Assembly: GCA_965200885.1 (NCBI GenBank)
Contig: OZ241737.1
Coordinates: forward strand, 2,294,001 to 2,358,000
Source of the DNA: MPNP01 sp026710155
GTDB lineage: Bacteria; Pseudomonadota; Alphaproteobacteria; Rhodobacterales; Rhodobacteraceae
DNA: 64,000 nucleotides
Direction: 5' to 3'
In this document: positions 53,070-61,993 of the stretch, in pieces
Layout: the number at the start of each line of letters is the position of its first letter
How positions within the stretch are numbered: the first letter of the stretch is position 1
Program-made: the position numbers and the translations under genes
Notes under the pieces: model-generated
The model's input: the letters and a program-made list of their open reading frames with translations, nothing else
Told to the model about the DNA's origin: nothing
The model's database searches: none

Positions 53070-54868
53070 AATCCAATCCAGTCACCATAAATCGGGAGTA
53101 TGTCCGGATACTTCAACTCTTTTTTATGGGCTATTCTGGAAACATCTGTAAACCAGATGGGTATGACATATCTTCCAGCAACAAGAATTCTGTCCAAAGC
53201 CCTCACGGCTGCAACAAAATCTTCCTTTTCCCGAGCACGAAGCATACTGGCGATCATTTCTTCAGCTGGTGGATTATCCATTCCCATCCAATTTCTGCTG
53301 CCAGGTGTATTTATGCCATCCTTGCCCCAGTAAAGATATTGTTCATTGCCGGGGCTGAGTGACATTCCTCTGGCATAAAAGGCCATATCAAAATCATAGG
53401 TGTTCGTACGTTCACGGTATTGCGCGCTGTCGATTACGGTAATGACGAGTTTTATTCCCAATCTTTGCAGTGCTTGTTCATATATACTAGCGATGGCAAG
53501 TGATTCGCTTGCACCCTGAACCAGTAACAAATCAATTTCAAATGCAACCCCTTCACTGCTGCGGAGAATACCTTTATCGTCAACTCTCCATCCAACTTCC
53601 GTGAGCAATTGGGATGCTTTTCTAATATTCCTCCTGTTCTGTTCATTACCATCTGAGACCGGTAATTCATATCCTTCCATTACTCCAGGCAATAATTGAT
53701 CCTTGAACGGTTCCAGCAATGCCTTCACTTTACCGGTTGCGGGCCCTGGTTGCATTCCCAGTACAGAATTGGAAAAATAGGAGGTTATTCTGGGTGGTTT
53801 TCCACCTTCAAGTGTCTGGTTGATAAATTCAAAATTGAAAGCATGTATCAAGGCATCCCTTACTCGCCAATCCTTGAATTTGTCCTGGCGCGTGTTGAAC
53901 ACGAAGCCTCTAATACCCGAAGGTCTTTGATTTGGAATTTCGGATTTGACGATGTCACCGTCCTGAACAGCCGGAAAATTATAAAGGGTATTCCATTTCT
54001 CGGAATTATATTCCCTGAAGGATGAGAATTCCCCTGCCTTGAAGGCCTCGAACACGACACCACCGTCACCATAATATTCGTAGACGATCTCATCGAAATT
54101 ATGCCTTCCCTTGTTGAAAGCCAAATCCTTTCCCCAATAATCGAGGTTTCTGGTGAACCTGAGAAACCTGCCGGCCTCGAACTCTGAAAGTACATAGGGG
54201 CCTGATCCAACGGGGAGTTCAAGCGAACTTTCATCAAATTCCCTGCCTTCCCATTCCGATTTGGGTAAAATGGGTCTTAACCCAACAATCAAGGGTATTT
54301 CTCGATCGATAACATTGAAATCTATTCTTACCGAACGCTCTCCTGTTTGGGTTATGGATTCAATTTTATTCCATGCTGTGCGATATCTTGGATGCCCTTT
54401 GGTTCCCAAGATTTCAAAAGACCATATTACATCCTCGACTGTCACCGGATTTCCATTCGAAAACCGGGCTTCTTCCCTCAAGGTAAACTCCACCCAATCC
54501 CTTTCATCACCGGTTTCTATGGTTTTAGCCAGCAATCCGTACAAGGAAAATGGTTCGTCCCAGTTTCTTCCCATAAGAGGTTCGTAAACCAATGACCTTA
54601 TTGCCCAGGGAGCTCGTCCCTTGACTATCCACGGGTTCAGGGAATCAAAGGAACCAGCGAAGCCGTATTCCATCCTACCCCCCTTTGCTGCATCAGGTTT
54701 GGCATACGACAGGTGCGTATAACCAGGTTCCAGGGCCGGTTGCCCGTACATGGCTATTCCATGTGCCGGTTGGGCATGTCCGTTATCCATCAGCCCCACA
54801 AGGAGCATCAAAACCATTCCAAGAACCAGGACAAACCTCAGCCAAAACACCCGCATAGTTTGTGACAT
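53039..54868 (-). CDS. Extracellular solute-binding protein, family 5 (YejA-like)
   Basis: The 609-residue precursor has a signal peptide (FVLVLGMVLMLLVGLMDNGHAQ) and the SBP family 5 body: GGRMEYGFAGSFDSLNPWIVKG, LVYEPLMGRNWDEPFSLYGL, ARFSNGNPVTVEDVIWSF, LPVGSGPYVLSEFEAGRF and RDALIHAFNFEFINQTL. The YejA subgroup binds oligopeptides such as those taken up by YejABEF. The transporter membrane and ATPase genes are not in the window. ATG at 54868 is used, with a second ATG at 54856 also plausible. Confidence 0.9.
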   Translation of the reverse strand: MSQTMRVFWLRFVLVLGMVLMLLVGLMDNGHAQPAHGIAMYGQPALEPGYTHLSYAKPDAAKGGRMEYGFAGSFDSLNPWIVKGRAPWAIRSLVYEPLMGRNWDEPFSLYGLLAKTIETGDERDWVEFTLREEARFSNGNPVTVEDVIWSFEILGTKGHPRYRTAWNKIESITQTGERSVRIDFNVIDREIPLIVGLRPILPKSEWEGREFDESSLELPVGSGPYVLSEFEAGRFLRFTRNLDYWGKDLAFNKGRHNFDEIVYEYYGDGGVVFEAFKAGEFSSFREYNSEKWNTLYNFPAVQDGDIVKSEIPNQRPSGIRGFVFNTRQDKFKDWRVRDALIHAFNFEFINQTLEGGKPPRITSYFSNSVLGMQPGPATGKVKALLEPFKDQLLPGVMEGYELPVSDGNEQNRRNIRKASQLLTEVGWRVDDKGILRSSEGVAFEIDLLLVQGASESLAIASIYEQALQRLGIKLVITVIDSAQYRERTNTYDFDMAFYARGMSLSPGNEQYLYWGKDGINTPGSRNWMGMDNPPAEEMIASMLRAREKEDFVAAVRALDRILVAGRYVIPIWFTDVSRIAHKKELKYPDILPIYGDWIGFQPDVWWYEE

Positions 54869-54923
54869 ATGAGCAACACCAAAATTATTTTATCTATAAA
54901 AGGACTAATTCTACATTTTCTAA

Positions 54924-55034
54924 TTGAAATTATTGACAGACAGTACTATTATCTACTCACTGCTCGACAGGTTTCTTGTCTGTACGAAACCTGCCTCAAT
55001 GACTTCTTGCCCGCCTCAGTGCGGGCATTTTTTT
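54924..55034 (+). ncRNA. Candidate small RNA with own promoter and terminator
   Basis: TTGAAA at 54924-54929 and TATTAT at 54947-54952 are separated by exactly 17 bp, a good sigma-70 promoter. The predicted transcript starts near 54959 and runs about 76 nt. It holds an 8-bp hairpin (CAGGTTTC at 54968-54975 with GAAACCTG at 54986-54993), a pyrimidine-rich single-stranded linker (CCTCAATGACTTCTT) and a strong terminator at 55009-55034. No ORF of note lies inside and no flanking gene would need this terminator on the plus strand. It does not match an RNA family I know. Confidence 0.6.
55009..55034 (+). terminator. Rho-independent terminator
   Basis: GCCCGC, a six-base loop (CTCAGT) and GCGGGC are followed by ATTTTTTT. 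It is the strongest terminator seen in the window and ends the candidate small RNA. Confidence 0.88.
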
Positions 55035-55265
55035 GCCAATAATCCTTATTATGATATTCTACCGCTGGTTTTTCACCTTATTTACCCCTATAAAATTTGA
55101 TAGAAGAACTATAAATTTCTAGCGGGGTTAGTGATATATCTCTAATTATCGAATGACTATTAGTTATATAAAATTTGCAGGTCAATGGTTTGTGGAAAAC
55201 ATGGTGCCTGTTAATCCAAATGATAAATCTTACGCCAAGGTCATTTGAAGACAGGATTGGTCTGC

Positions 55266-56039
55266 ATGGATTTTTCAACAAAAACCGTATTGGTAACCGG
55301 TTCAACTACGGGCATCGGTCTGGGGATGATAAACAAATTTGCCTCACTTGGAGCCAATGTCATCCTAAATTCCTTTGATAATAATCCCGATAATCATGAT
55401 CTCGCAGCTCAAATTGCTGAAAAATATGGTACAACTGCCGTATTCAAGAAAGCTGATTTGATCTATCCCGATGAAGCAAGGAAACTGATAACAGACACAC
55501 CAGATATAGATATTCTGGTTAATAATGCTGGCATACAGTATGTCGCAGCTATTGAAAATTTACCGGCCGAAAAATGGAATGATATCATTGCCGTGAATTT
55601 ATCGGCGGCATTCCACACCATTGCCGAAGCACTACCAATAATGAAAAAAAAGGGTTGGGGGCGAATTATCAACATAAGTTCAGTGCACGGTTTGCGTGCT
55701 TCACCTTATAAATCGGCTTATATTGCTGCAAAACATGGAATCATCGGATTGACCAAAACCGTGGCCTTGGAAACTGCAGAAATGTCAATAACATGCAATG
55801 CAATTTGCCCTGGATATGTCCTTACACCATTGATTGAATCACAAATTCCCGATCAAATGAAAGTACATAATAAAGACCGGGAAGCAATAATCAGGGATGT
55901 AATGCTGGCCAGACAGCCATCAAAAGAATTTGTTTCTGTAGAGCAAATTGCCGATGCAACAGTGTTTCTTTGTTCAGAAGGCGGTGATCAGATTACTGGA
56001 ACTACCCTCTCTCTTGATGGTGGATGGACTTCAATGTGA
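55266..56039 (+). CDS. bdhA: 3-hydroxybutyrate dehydrogenase (SDR)
   Basis: The 257-residue short-chain dehydrogenase has the NAD motif VLVTGSTTGIGLGM, NNAGIQYVAAIENLP near residue 85, the catalytic Ser of NISSVHGLRASPYKSAY with Tyr and the YxxxK lysine in AYIAAKHGIIGLTK, and the C-terminal FLCSEGGDQITGTTLSLDGGW. The NAGIQ..IE..P and NAICPGYVLTPL patterns are those of D-3-hydroxybutyrate dehydrogenase, which serves polyhydroxybutyrate or ketone-body use. ATG at 55266 is chosen over an upstream TTG-type start. Its end overlaps convergent mfd by 9 bp. Confidence 0.88.
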   Translation: MDFSTKTVLVTGSTTGIGLGMINKFASLGANVILNSFDNNPDNHDLAAQIAEKYGTTAVFKKADLIYPDEARKLITDTPDIDILVNNAGIQYVAAIENLPAEKWNDIIAVNLSAAFHTIAEALPIMKKKGWGRIINISSVHGLRASPYKSAYIAAKHGIIGLTKTVALETAEMSITCNAICPGYVLTPLIESQIPDQMKVHNKDREAIIRDVMLARQPSKEFVSVEQIADATVFLCSEGGDQITGTTLSLDGGWTSM

Positions 56040-59000
56040 GGTGACAACCTCAACCTGTTTTGCTTCACCCAGACTGATAAGGTCTTTTAGCAATTTCTGT
56101 ATTCCACGAATTCTGGTTTTTTCATCAACCCATTTCTTGGGAATGAAGATTCGGTCCTGAAATATCCTTACGCCCTGTCCCTGGGAATCCAGAAATCTCA
56201 TTAACTGATCCGGATTGTTGAATTCATTGTTGAAAAACTTGATGGAAGCGCCCTTCTCGCTGCAATCCAGATTGTTGATGCCAGCATTAATGCAAAGATC
56301 CTTGATGTTAAGGAGAACAAAGAAATTTTTCACTTCTTTGGGCATTGATCCAAATCTATCAGTGATCTCTTCGGCTATGGATTTCAAATCCTCATCCCCC
56401 ATATCTGACAACCGGCGGTATATTCCCAGTCTTGTATTCAAATCCTGTATGTAATCCTCAGGGATTCTTGCTTCCATGCCAAGATTCAGTTTTGGTGAAA
56501 TGACATTCTTCGATTTTTCCTTTTTCAGTCGACCTCTTTCCCTTTCCAGATTTTCTACCGCCTCCTGAAGCATTTTCAGGTAAAGTTCGAATCCGACTTC
56601 CTGAATGTGACCGGATTGCTGTTCCCCAAGAAGATTGCCCGCGCCTCTGTGATCAAGATCATGGGCCGCTAGAGAAAAGCCGGCGCCCAAGGAATTTAGG
56701 GACGAAAACACCCTCAATCTGGATACAGCCCCCTCAGTAAGTTTTCTATTTGGTGGATATGTAATATAGGCATAAGCCCTGACGTTGGAACGTCCTACCC
56801 TGCCCCTGATTTGATAAAGTTGTGCCAAACCGAATTTTTGGGCATCATGAATTATGATTGTATTTGCGGAAGGAATATCCAGACCCGAGGCAACAATTGT
56901 TGTGGAAAGCATGACATCAGTTTTTCCCGAATAAAAGTGAACAACTTTTTTTTCCAATTCATCCGGATTCATTTGACCATGTGCCTTGGTAAAGGTTATT
57001 TCGGGAACCTGCTCTTCCAGAAATCTTTCCAGTGGTTCCAGATCCTTTATCCTTGGTGTGATGAAAAAGCTTTGGCCACCCCTTTGTTTTTCTCGCAACA
57101 ATGCCTGTCTGGCCATTACCGGATCAAATTCGCTAACAAAGGTTTTTATGGCGATGCGGTCCAGTGGAGGAGTACCGATTAGAGAAATATCCCTAGCCCC
57201 GGAAATTGTTAATTGGAGTGTTCTTGGTATGGGAGTTGCAGTTAAGGTCAGAACATGAACATCATCCTTCAGTTTCTTCAGCTTTTCTTTCTGGACAACG
57301 CCAAAATTTTGTTCCTCATCAATGATCAGCAATCCCAAGTTCTTGAATTTGACCTTGGAACCCAATAATGCATGAGTACCGATTACAATGTCCGTCGTTC
57401 CATTTTCCAATCCTGCAAGAACCTCTGGATGGGATTTTTGTGGTACCAATCGGGAAAGATTGGAAATTATCAGGGGAAAGCTTTGAAGCCTTTCCTGAAA
57501 CTTGGCAAGGTGTTGTCGTACAAGAAGTGTGGTCGGAGCTACCACTGCAACCTGCTTACCGGACATGGCTGCAACAAAGGCTGCCCGGATTGCCACTTCT
57601 GTTTTTCCAAATCCCACATCACCACAAATCAACCGATCCATGGGTTTTCCGCTTTCAAGATCGTAAAGGACATCCGCTATGGCCCTCTCCTGGTCGGCTG
57701 TTTCCATGAATGGGAATTTTGATAGGAGTAAATCCCATTCTTTGGATTCGTATCTGAGTACTGGCGCTGATTGAAGTTTTCGTTTGGCTGAAGTAGCAAC
57801 CAAATCCCCTGCCAGAGCAAGCAAATCCTTTTTGAGTTTTGCCTTGCGTTCTTGCCAAGCTGTGCCACCAATAACATCAAGCTTGGCCTCACCATTGCCC
57901 AGTTTCGATAACAAATCCATGTTTTCGACAGGCAAGTAAAGCTTTGTACCGCCGGAATACTCCAAAGCAACACAATCCTGGTTTCGTCCGGCTGTGGCGA
58001 TTTTGTCAATTTTCAGAAATTTACCTACCCCATGATCTCTATGAACTACTAGGTCCCCGGGTAATAACTCACCGAATTCCTTGAGGAAATTTGCTGCTGA
58101 TTTCTTTTTGGAGTAATGGGGCTTCTTACGAGGGCCAAAAATATCCTGCTCGGTAATTACCGTCAAGTCATCACAGGTGAAACCCCACGCCAACTTTAAC
58201 ACCCCAATCAGCAATAAATTGTTTGAATCACGAGGGTTAATAAATTTTTCCACTTTTTTTACGTACGTAATGTTCTCATCCCTGAGATACTCTTCAATCC
58301 TTTCAAGAGATCCCTCTGTCCAGCAAGCAATCAACACATTTCGCTTGGTGAGTTCTTCCTGAATGAGTTCAGGCAAATTGTTGATACTGCTTTTGCTTAA
58401 ACCCCTTTCGGGTTTGATCGGTGAAACACGTTTGCCACCACAAGAGTGAACACCTGTTCTGGCAGGGACTTTGTAAGGAGTAATAATACATCTGTTTGCA
58501 GCTTTGATGGTATTTTTGAGCCCCTTGTAATCAACGAAGAAATTTTCTGGTGGACATGGGTAGTAATTCTGTTCGAAATGATTGCCCTTTGAGCCATTGG
58601 CCCGTCTGGACTCATAAAGTTCATTGATGAAATCTAGCCTGGATGCAATTCCTTGCCTTGCTTCTTCTTCGATAAAAACAAATGCCTGTGGAAAATAATC
58701 GAAGATCAATTCCATCTTGTCATAGAAGAATGGCAACCAATGCTCAATTCCATGGATCAGAATTCCTGCTGAAATGGATTGGTAGATTGAAAGGTCATCC
58801 TGGTTGATTCCAAACAGTGTACGAAAATTTTTCCTGAATCTGGTTATTGAACCTTCATCGAGAATCACTTCTGACACAGGAAAGAAATCCACCCTCTTCC
58901 TTCGCGCTACGCTAATTTGCGTTTCGTGTGAAAACTGTCTGATGTCATCAACCGAATCCCCAAAAAAATCAATTCTGAAGGGATTGTCATATCCGGGAGG

Positions 59001-59507
59001 GAAAACATCGATTATTCCACCCCTCAAGGCAAATTCTCCAGGTTCAAGTACCTTTGAAACATTATTGAAACCCATCAATGTCAGGTAGTTTTGGAATTTC
59101 GTTGGATTTACATTCTGTTGAAGTTCAATTCTGAAATGTGAATTCTGAAACACGTATTGCGGTGGAATTTTCTGGATTGCACTGTTTGCCGTGCAAAGAA
59201 CCACATACCTCCCTCTTCTTCTCAAGCCCCTTGAAGTACCCAATGTATGTATTCTTTTCGATTTCACGCGGGGATTGGGTGATATCCGGCTATATGGTGG
59301 ACAGTCCCAGGCAGGAAATTCAACAATCCTGGTATCGGGTGAAAAAAAGCTGAATAATTCCTTTACCTCCTCCAGCCTTCTTTCATCACGTGCAACATGT
59401 ATTACCGGTTGCCCGTTCTGCTCCATGAATTGCAGCATCAATCTTACATCCAAACCTTCTGGAGTTTCAGAAAGTATGGCTGGAACTTTGGGAGGTAGTT
59501 CTTTCAT
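56031..59507 (-). CDS. mfd: Transcription-repair coupling factor
   Basis: The 1158-residue DNA translocase removes stalled RNA polymerase and recruits UvrA. In order: the UvrB-like N-terminal domain (residues 1-300), the RNA polymerase-interacting domain near GDLVVHRDHGVGKFLKI around residue 490, the RecG-like helicase core with Walker A GDVGFGKTEVAIRAAFVA near residue 640, DEEQ in LLIIDEEQNFGV, motif III TLTATPIPRTL, and the C-terminal TRCF domain (EARIPEDYI, RLGIYRRLS). Length and order are normal. Confidence 0.97.
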   Translation of the reverse strand: MKELPPKVPAILSETPEGLDVRLMLQFMEQNGQPVIHVARDERRLEEVKELFSFFSPDTRIVEFPAWDCPPYSRISPNPRVKSKRIHTLGTSRGLRRRGRYVVLCTANSAIQKIPPQYVFQNSHFRIELQQNVNPTKFQNYLTLMGFNNVSKVLEPGEFALRGGIIDVFPPGYDNPFRIDFFGDSVDDIRQFSHETQISVARRKRVDFFPVSEVILDEGSITRFRKNFRTLFGINQDDLSIYQSISAGILIHGIEHWLPFFYDKMELIFDYFPQAFVFIEEEARQGIASRLDFINELYESRRANGSKGNHFEQNYYPCPPENFFVDYKGLKNTIKAANRCIITPYKVPARTGVHSCGGKRVSPIKPERGLSKSSINNLPELIQEELTKRNVLIACWTEGSLERIEEYLRDENITYVKKVEKFINPRDSNNLLLIGVLKLAWGFTCDDLTVITEQDIFGPRKKPHYSKKKSAANFLKEFGELLPGDLVVHRDHGVGKFLKIDKIATAGRNQDCVALEYSGGTKLYLPVENMDLLSKLGNGEAKLDVIGGTAWQERKAKLKKDLLALAGDLVATSAKRKLQSAPVLRYESKEWDLLLSKFPFMETADQERAIADVLYDLESGKPMDRLICGDVGFGKTEVAIRAAFVAAMSGKQVAVVAPTTLLVRQHLAKFQERLQSFPLIISNLSRLVPQKSHPEVLAGLENGTTDIVIGTHALLGSKVKFKNLGLLIIDEEQNFGVVQKEKLKKLKDDVHVLTLTATPIPRTLQLTISGARDISLIGTPPLDRIAIKTFVSEFDPVMARQALLREKQRGGQSFFITPRIKDLEPLERFLEEQVPEITFTKAHGQMNPDELEKKVVHFYSGKTDVMLSTTIVASGLDIPSANTIIIHDAQKFGLAQLYQIRGRVGRSNVRAYAYITYPPNRKLTEGAVSRLRVFSSLNSLGAGFSLAAHDLDHRGAGNLLGEQQSGHIQEVGFELYLKMLQEAVENLERERGRLKKEKSKNVISPKLNLGMEARIPEDYIQDLNTRLGIYRRLSDMGDEDLKSIAEEITDRFGSMPKEVKNFFVLLNIKDLCINAGINNLDCSEKGASIKFFNNEFNNPDQLMRFLDSQGQGVRIFQDRIFIPKKWVDEKTRIRGIQKLLKDLISLGEAKQVEVVTSH

Positions 59508-59776
59508 TGGGCGAATTATTTATGGAACCTTGACTGAAAGTTAAACTTGCAAACTAAGATAATTGCATTTCAATTCGAATTTTGGAAAACACCCACCAAG
59601 CAGATTATTAACCTCCAAGGGTATGGGAATTAGTCTTTGGTTGTGGGCTTTTAAGGTTTATCCATCCTTATTTTTAAAATTTTCAAATAAAAAGAAACAG
59701 CAGGTGTATCTTTGATTGTACTGAATAATCCACTATTTCATTTTTAAAGTTTTCTCTAAAATTTTACCATCATACA

Positions 59777-60781
59777 ATGAAAATATTTGCATCCCGGTTT
59801 CCAAGTTCTCGTCCTCGAAGATTGAGGAGATCAAAAAACATCAGGAGTTTGGTTCGGGAAACCTCATTTTCGATTTCAGATCTTATTTGGCCTGTATTCA
59901 TATGCGAGGGAACAAAAAAAAGGGTGGAAGTCAAATCCATGCCGGGTGTTTTCAGACTATCAATTGATGAAGCACTTAAGGAAATAGGCGAATTTCACCA
60001 ACTCGGTTTGCCAGCGGTAGCAATCTTTCCCTGTGTACCGGAAGAAGACAAGAGTGCAGATTGCAGCAATGCCTGGAATCCTGACAATCTTGCAAACAGG
60101 GCTGCCAGGGCCATCAAGAACGAATATCCCGAGGTGCTTGTAATGCTGGATGTTGCCTTGGATCCATACAATATTCATGGACATGATGGATTGGTCAATG
60201 ATGGTATAGTCCTTAATGATGAAACCATTGATTGCTTGGGTAAACAAGCCCTGAGTCATGCATCATCCGGGGCAGACATTCTTGGTCCTTCCGATATGAT
60301 GGATGGTAGAGTCGGATTGATTCGGGAAAATCTGGAAGCAAACGGTTATAAGGATGTGATCATATTATCCTACTCGGCCAAATACGCCTCTTCATTTTAC
60401 AGTGGATTCAGGGATGCTGTTGGTGCAGGCAGTTTGCTGGTCGGTGACAAGAAATCATATCAATTGGACATGGCCAATTCCGACGAAGCCATCAGAATGG
60501 TACAAAGGGACCTGGAAGAAGGTGCAGATATGGTTATGGTAAAGCCTGGACTACCTTATCTGGATGTTTGCCGAAGGATAAAGGAAACCTTCAATACTCC
60601 CGTTTTTGCCTATCAGGTTTCCGGTGAGTACAGCATGTTACAGAATGCCATCATTCACGGATTGGTTCCCGGAGAGGAAACTGTCATTGAAACCATGACA
60701 TCTTTCAAAAGAGCAGGTTGTGCAGGTGTATTGACCTATTTTGCACCATTAATTATCAAATTTCTAAAAGATCAGTATTGA
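59777..60781 (+). CDS. hemB: Delta-aminolevulinic acid dehydratase (porphobilinogen synthase)
   Basis: The 334-residue enzyme condenses two 5-aminolevulinates for heme and cobalamin. SDLIWPVFICEG, DVALDPYNIHGHDGLV, GADILGPSDMMDGRVGLIRE, the Schiff-base lysine in ILSYSAKYASSFYSGFRDA and VMVKPGLPYLD are present. The metal segment has Asp in place of the cysteines of the zinc type, so this is the Mg/K-dependent form common in alphaproteobacteria. It stands alone. Confidence 0.96.
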   Translation: MKIFASRFPSSRPRRLRRSKNIRSLVRETSFSISDLIWPVFICEGTKKRVEVKSMPGVFRLSIDEALKEIGEFHQLGLPAVAIFPCVPEEDKSADCSNAWNPDNLANRAARAIKNEYPEVLVMLDVALDPYNIHGHDGLVNDGIVLNDETIDCLGKQALSHASSGADILGPSDMMDGRVGLIRENLEANGYKDVIILSYSAKYASSFYSGFRDAVGAGSLLVGDKKSYQLDMANSDEAIRMVQRDLEEGADMVMVKPGLPYLDVCRRIKETFNTPVFAYQVSGEYSMLQNAIIHGLVPGEETVIETMTSFKRAGCAGVLTYFAPLIIKFLKDQY

Positions 60782-61019
60782 CACTTACCTGAAAAATTTG
60801 GGTCTTCATTCATCTTTATACATCAGAGGTCTCTATCGATAACAAGATGGTGCCCAATATGGTGAGTATTCAATTATCAAGCACCTCATATGAAAACAAT
60901 ACCAATACAATTTCAAAATAACCTACAAGCGTTTTTTGGGGAATTATATACGTTAATAACATTTCCCATCACTTTTCATATCAACACCATAATCTCTAAC
61001 TACCAATTCAGCTAGTTCA

Positions 61020-61139
61020 TCAGGACATATATATGGCTATATGTACCTCTTCACTTAATTCTTCTGCTTTGGGTTGATAGGAATTGTCTGGGAGTTTTAT
61101 GGGTATTCTCTTAATTTGTTTTTTGTTTTTCTGCTTCAT
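61020..61139 (-). CDS. Small ORF coupled to the restriction gene, possibly split at an AT repeat
   Basis: A 39-residue ORF (basic lead KQKNKKQIKRIPIKLPDNSY, then PKAEELSEEVHIAIY) starts in a TAATG overlap with the endonuclease stop. After an ATATATAT run at 61027-61034 the next frame continues with PDELAELVVRDYGVDMKSDG and stops at 60953. One extra AT unit would join both parts into a 62-residue protein. The function is unknown. The codon-like continuation suggests either a recent frameshift or a slippage-controlled end. Confidence 0.45.
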   Translation of the reverse strand: MKQKNKKQIKRIPIKLPDNSYQPKAEELSEEVHIAIYMS

Positions 61140-61816
61140 TATTTTTTCTCTTTTGATTTTAACCAATTATACACTTTATCTTGTACGGTTTCATTTGCCC
61201 TTCTAACTGGTTCTACAGAAGCAATAGCATGGACTCTACCTTTTTCATCAAAAGTAAAATCTTGTAAATAAGCCCGATTACAATATTGACACTGTGGAGT
61301 AATATTTTTCATATCATTCCCATCCTTATGAGGATCCATATGACCTTTCTGAAGTTTTATTATGGTATTACCATATCTAGAACTTGTTTCTCCTTCTTTT
61401 GCTCCACAAGTTGCACAACAGTTATCATAAGCCTGTTTTAATACTTCGAAATCTTTAGCATTCAAACGCGCATTTTTTAACTTTGAACTGGTCTTAAATT
61501 CAGGTGAAACTTTATCTAATTCAAGTCTATGTTTCCCTGGTTCATCTCCTATAAACCAACCATCTCGTTTTAAATGCCTAACCTGCTGGTCTCCCCCAGC
61601 ATTATTGTTATAATGCTGGGTGATTTTGGAGATTTCATCCTTATGAACGTGTCTATCTTTGTAAAGGTGTAATACCGAAAGCCAAATACTCTTATTGGAT
61701 TTATCAAACTTTTCTCCATTCGGTATTCTCACGCCTCTTTCTTCAAGATTCTCTTTATGATGCTTCTTCAACTCCTCCCACGCATCTTGTAATTCTTCTC
61801 TAGTTGGTACAGTCAT
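61139..61816 (-). CDS. Type II restriction endonuclease, HNH type
   Basis: The 225-residue protein ends in an HNH zinc-type nuclease domain: CCATCGAKEGE (first Cys pair), IKLQKGHMDPHKDGNDMKNITPQC (catalytic His-Met-Asp-Pro then Asn) and QYCNRAYL (second Cys pair). The N-terminal half is helical, with LQDAWEELKKHH and SVLHLYKDRHVHKDE. It overlaps the end of the methyltransferase gene by 17 bp, in a methylase-first operon, as in type II systems. I chose the ATG at 61816 inside that overlap. The recognition site cannot be read from the sequence. With the methylase broken by an insertion, an active nuclease would be expected to be toxic, so its expression is doubtful. Confidence 0.8.
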   Translation of the reverse strand: MTVPTREELQDAWEELKKHHKENLEERGVRIPNGEKFDKSNKSIWLSVLHLYKDRHVHKDEISKITQHYNNNAGGDQQVRHLKRDGWFIGDEPGKHRLELDKVSPEFKTSSKLKNARLNAKDFEVLKQAYDNCCATCGAKEGETSSRYGNTIIKLQKGHMDPHKDGNDMKNITPQCQYCNRAYLQDFTFDEKGRVHAIASVEPVRRANETVQDKVYNWLKSKEKK

Positions 61817-61993
61817 GAAATACCGTCCCAATTCTCTTATTAGCTGTTTTTGCCATTTCTTGACAAATTTCAGCACCATAGAATTTCCTACTTTCTAAAA
61901 TAGACGCAACGCCTGTGGAACCTGAACCTGTAAATGGGTCAAATACTAGCGATTGTTTACAACTGAATATCCTAATTAGATGTCTTAACAAAT

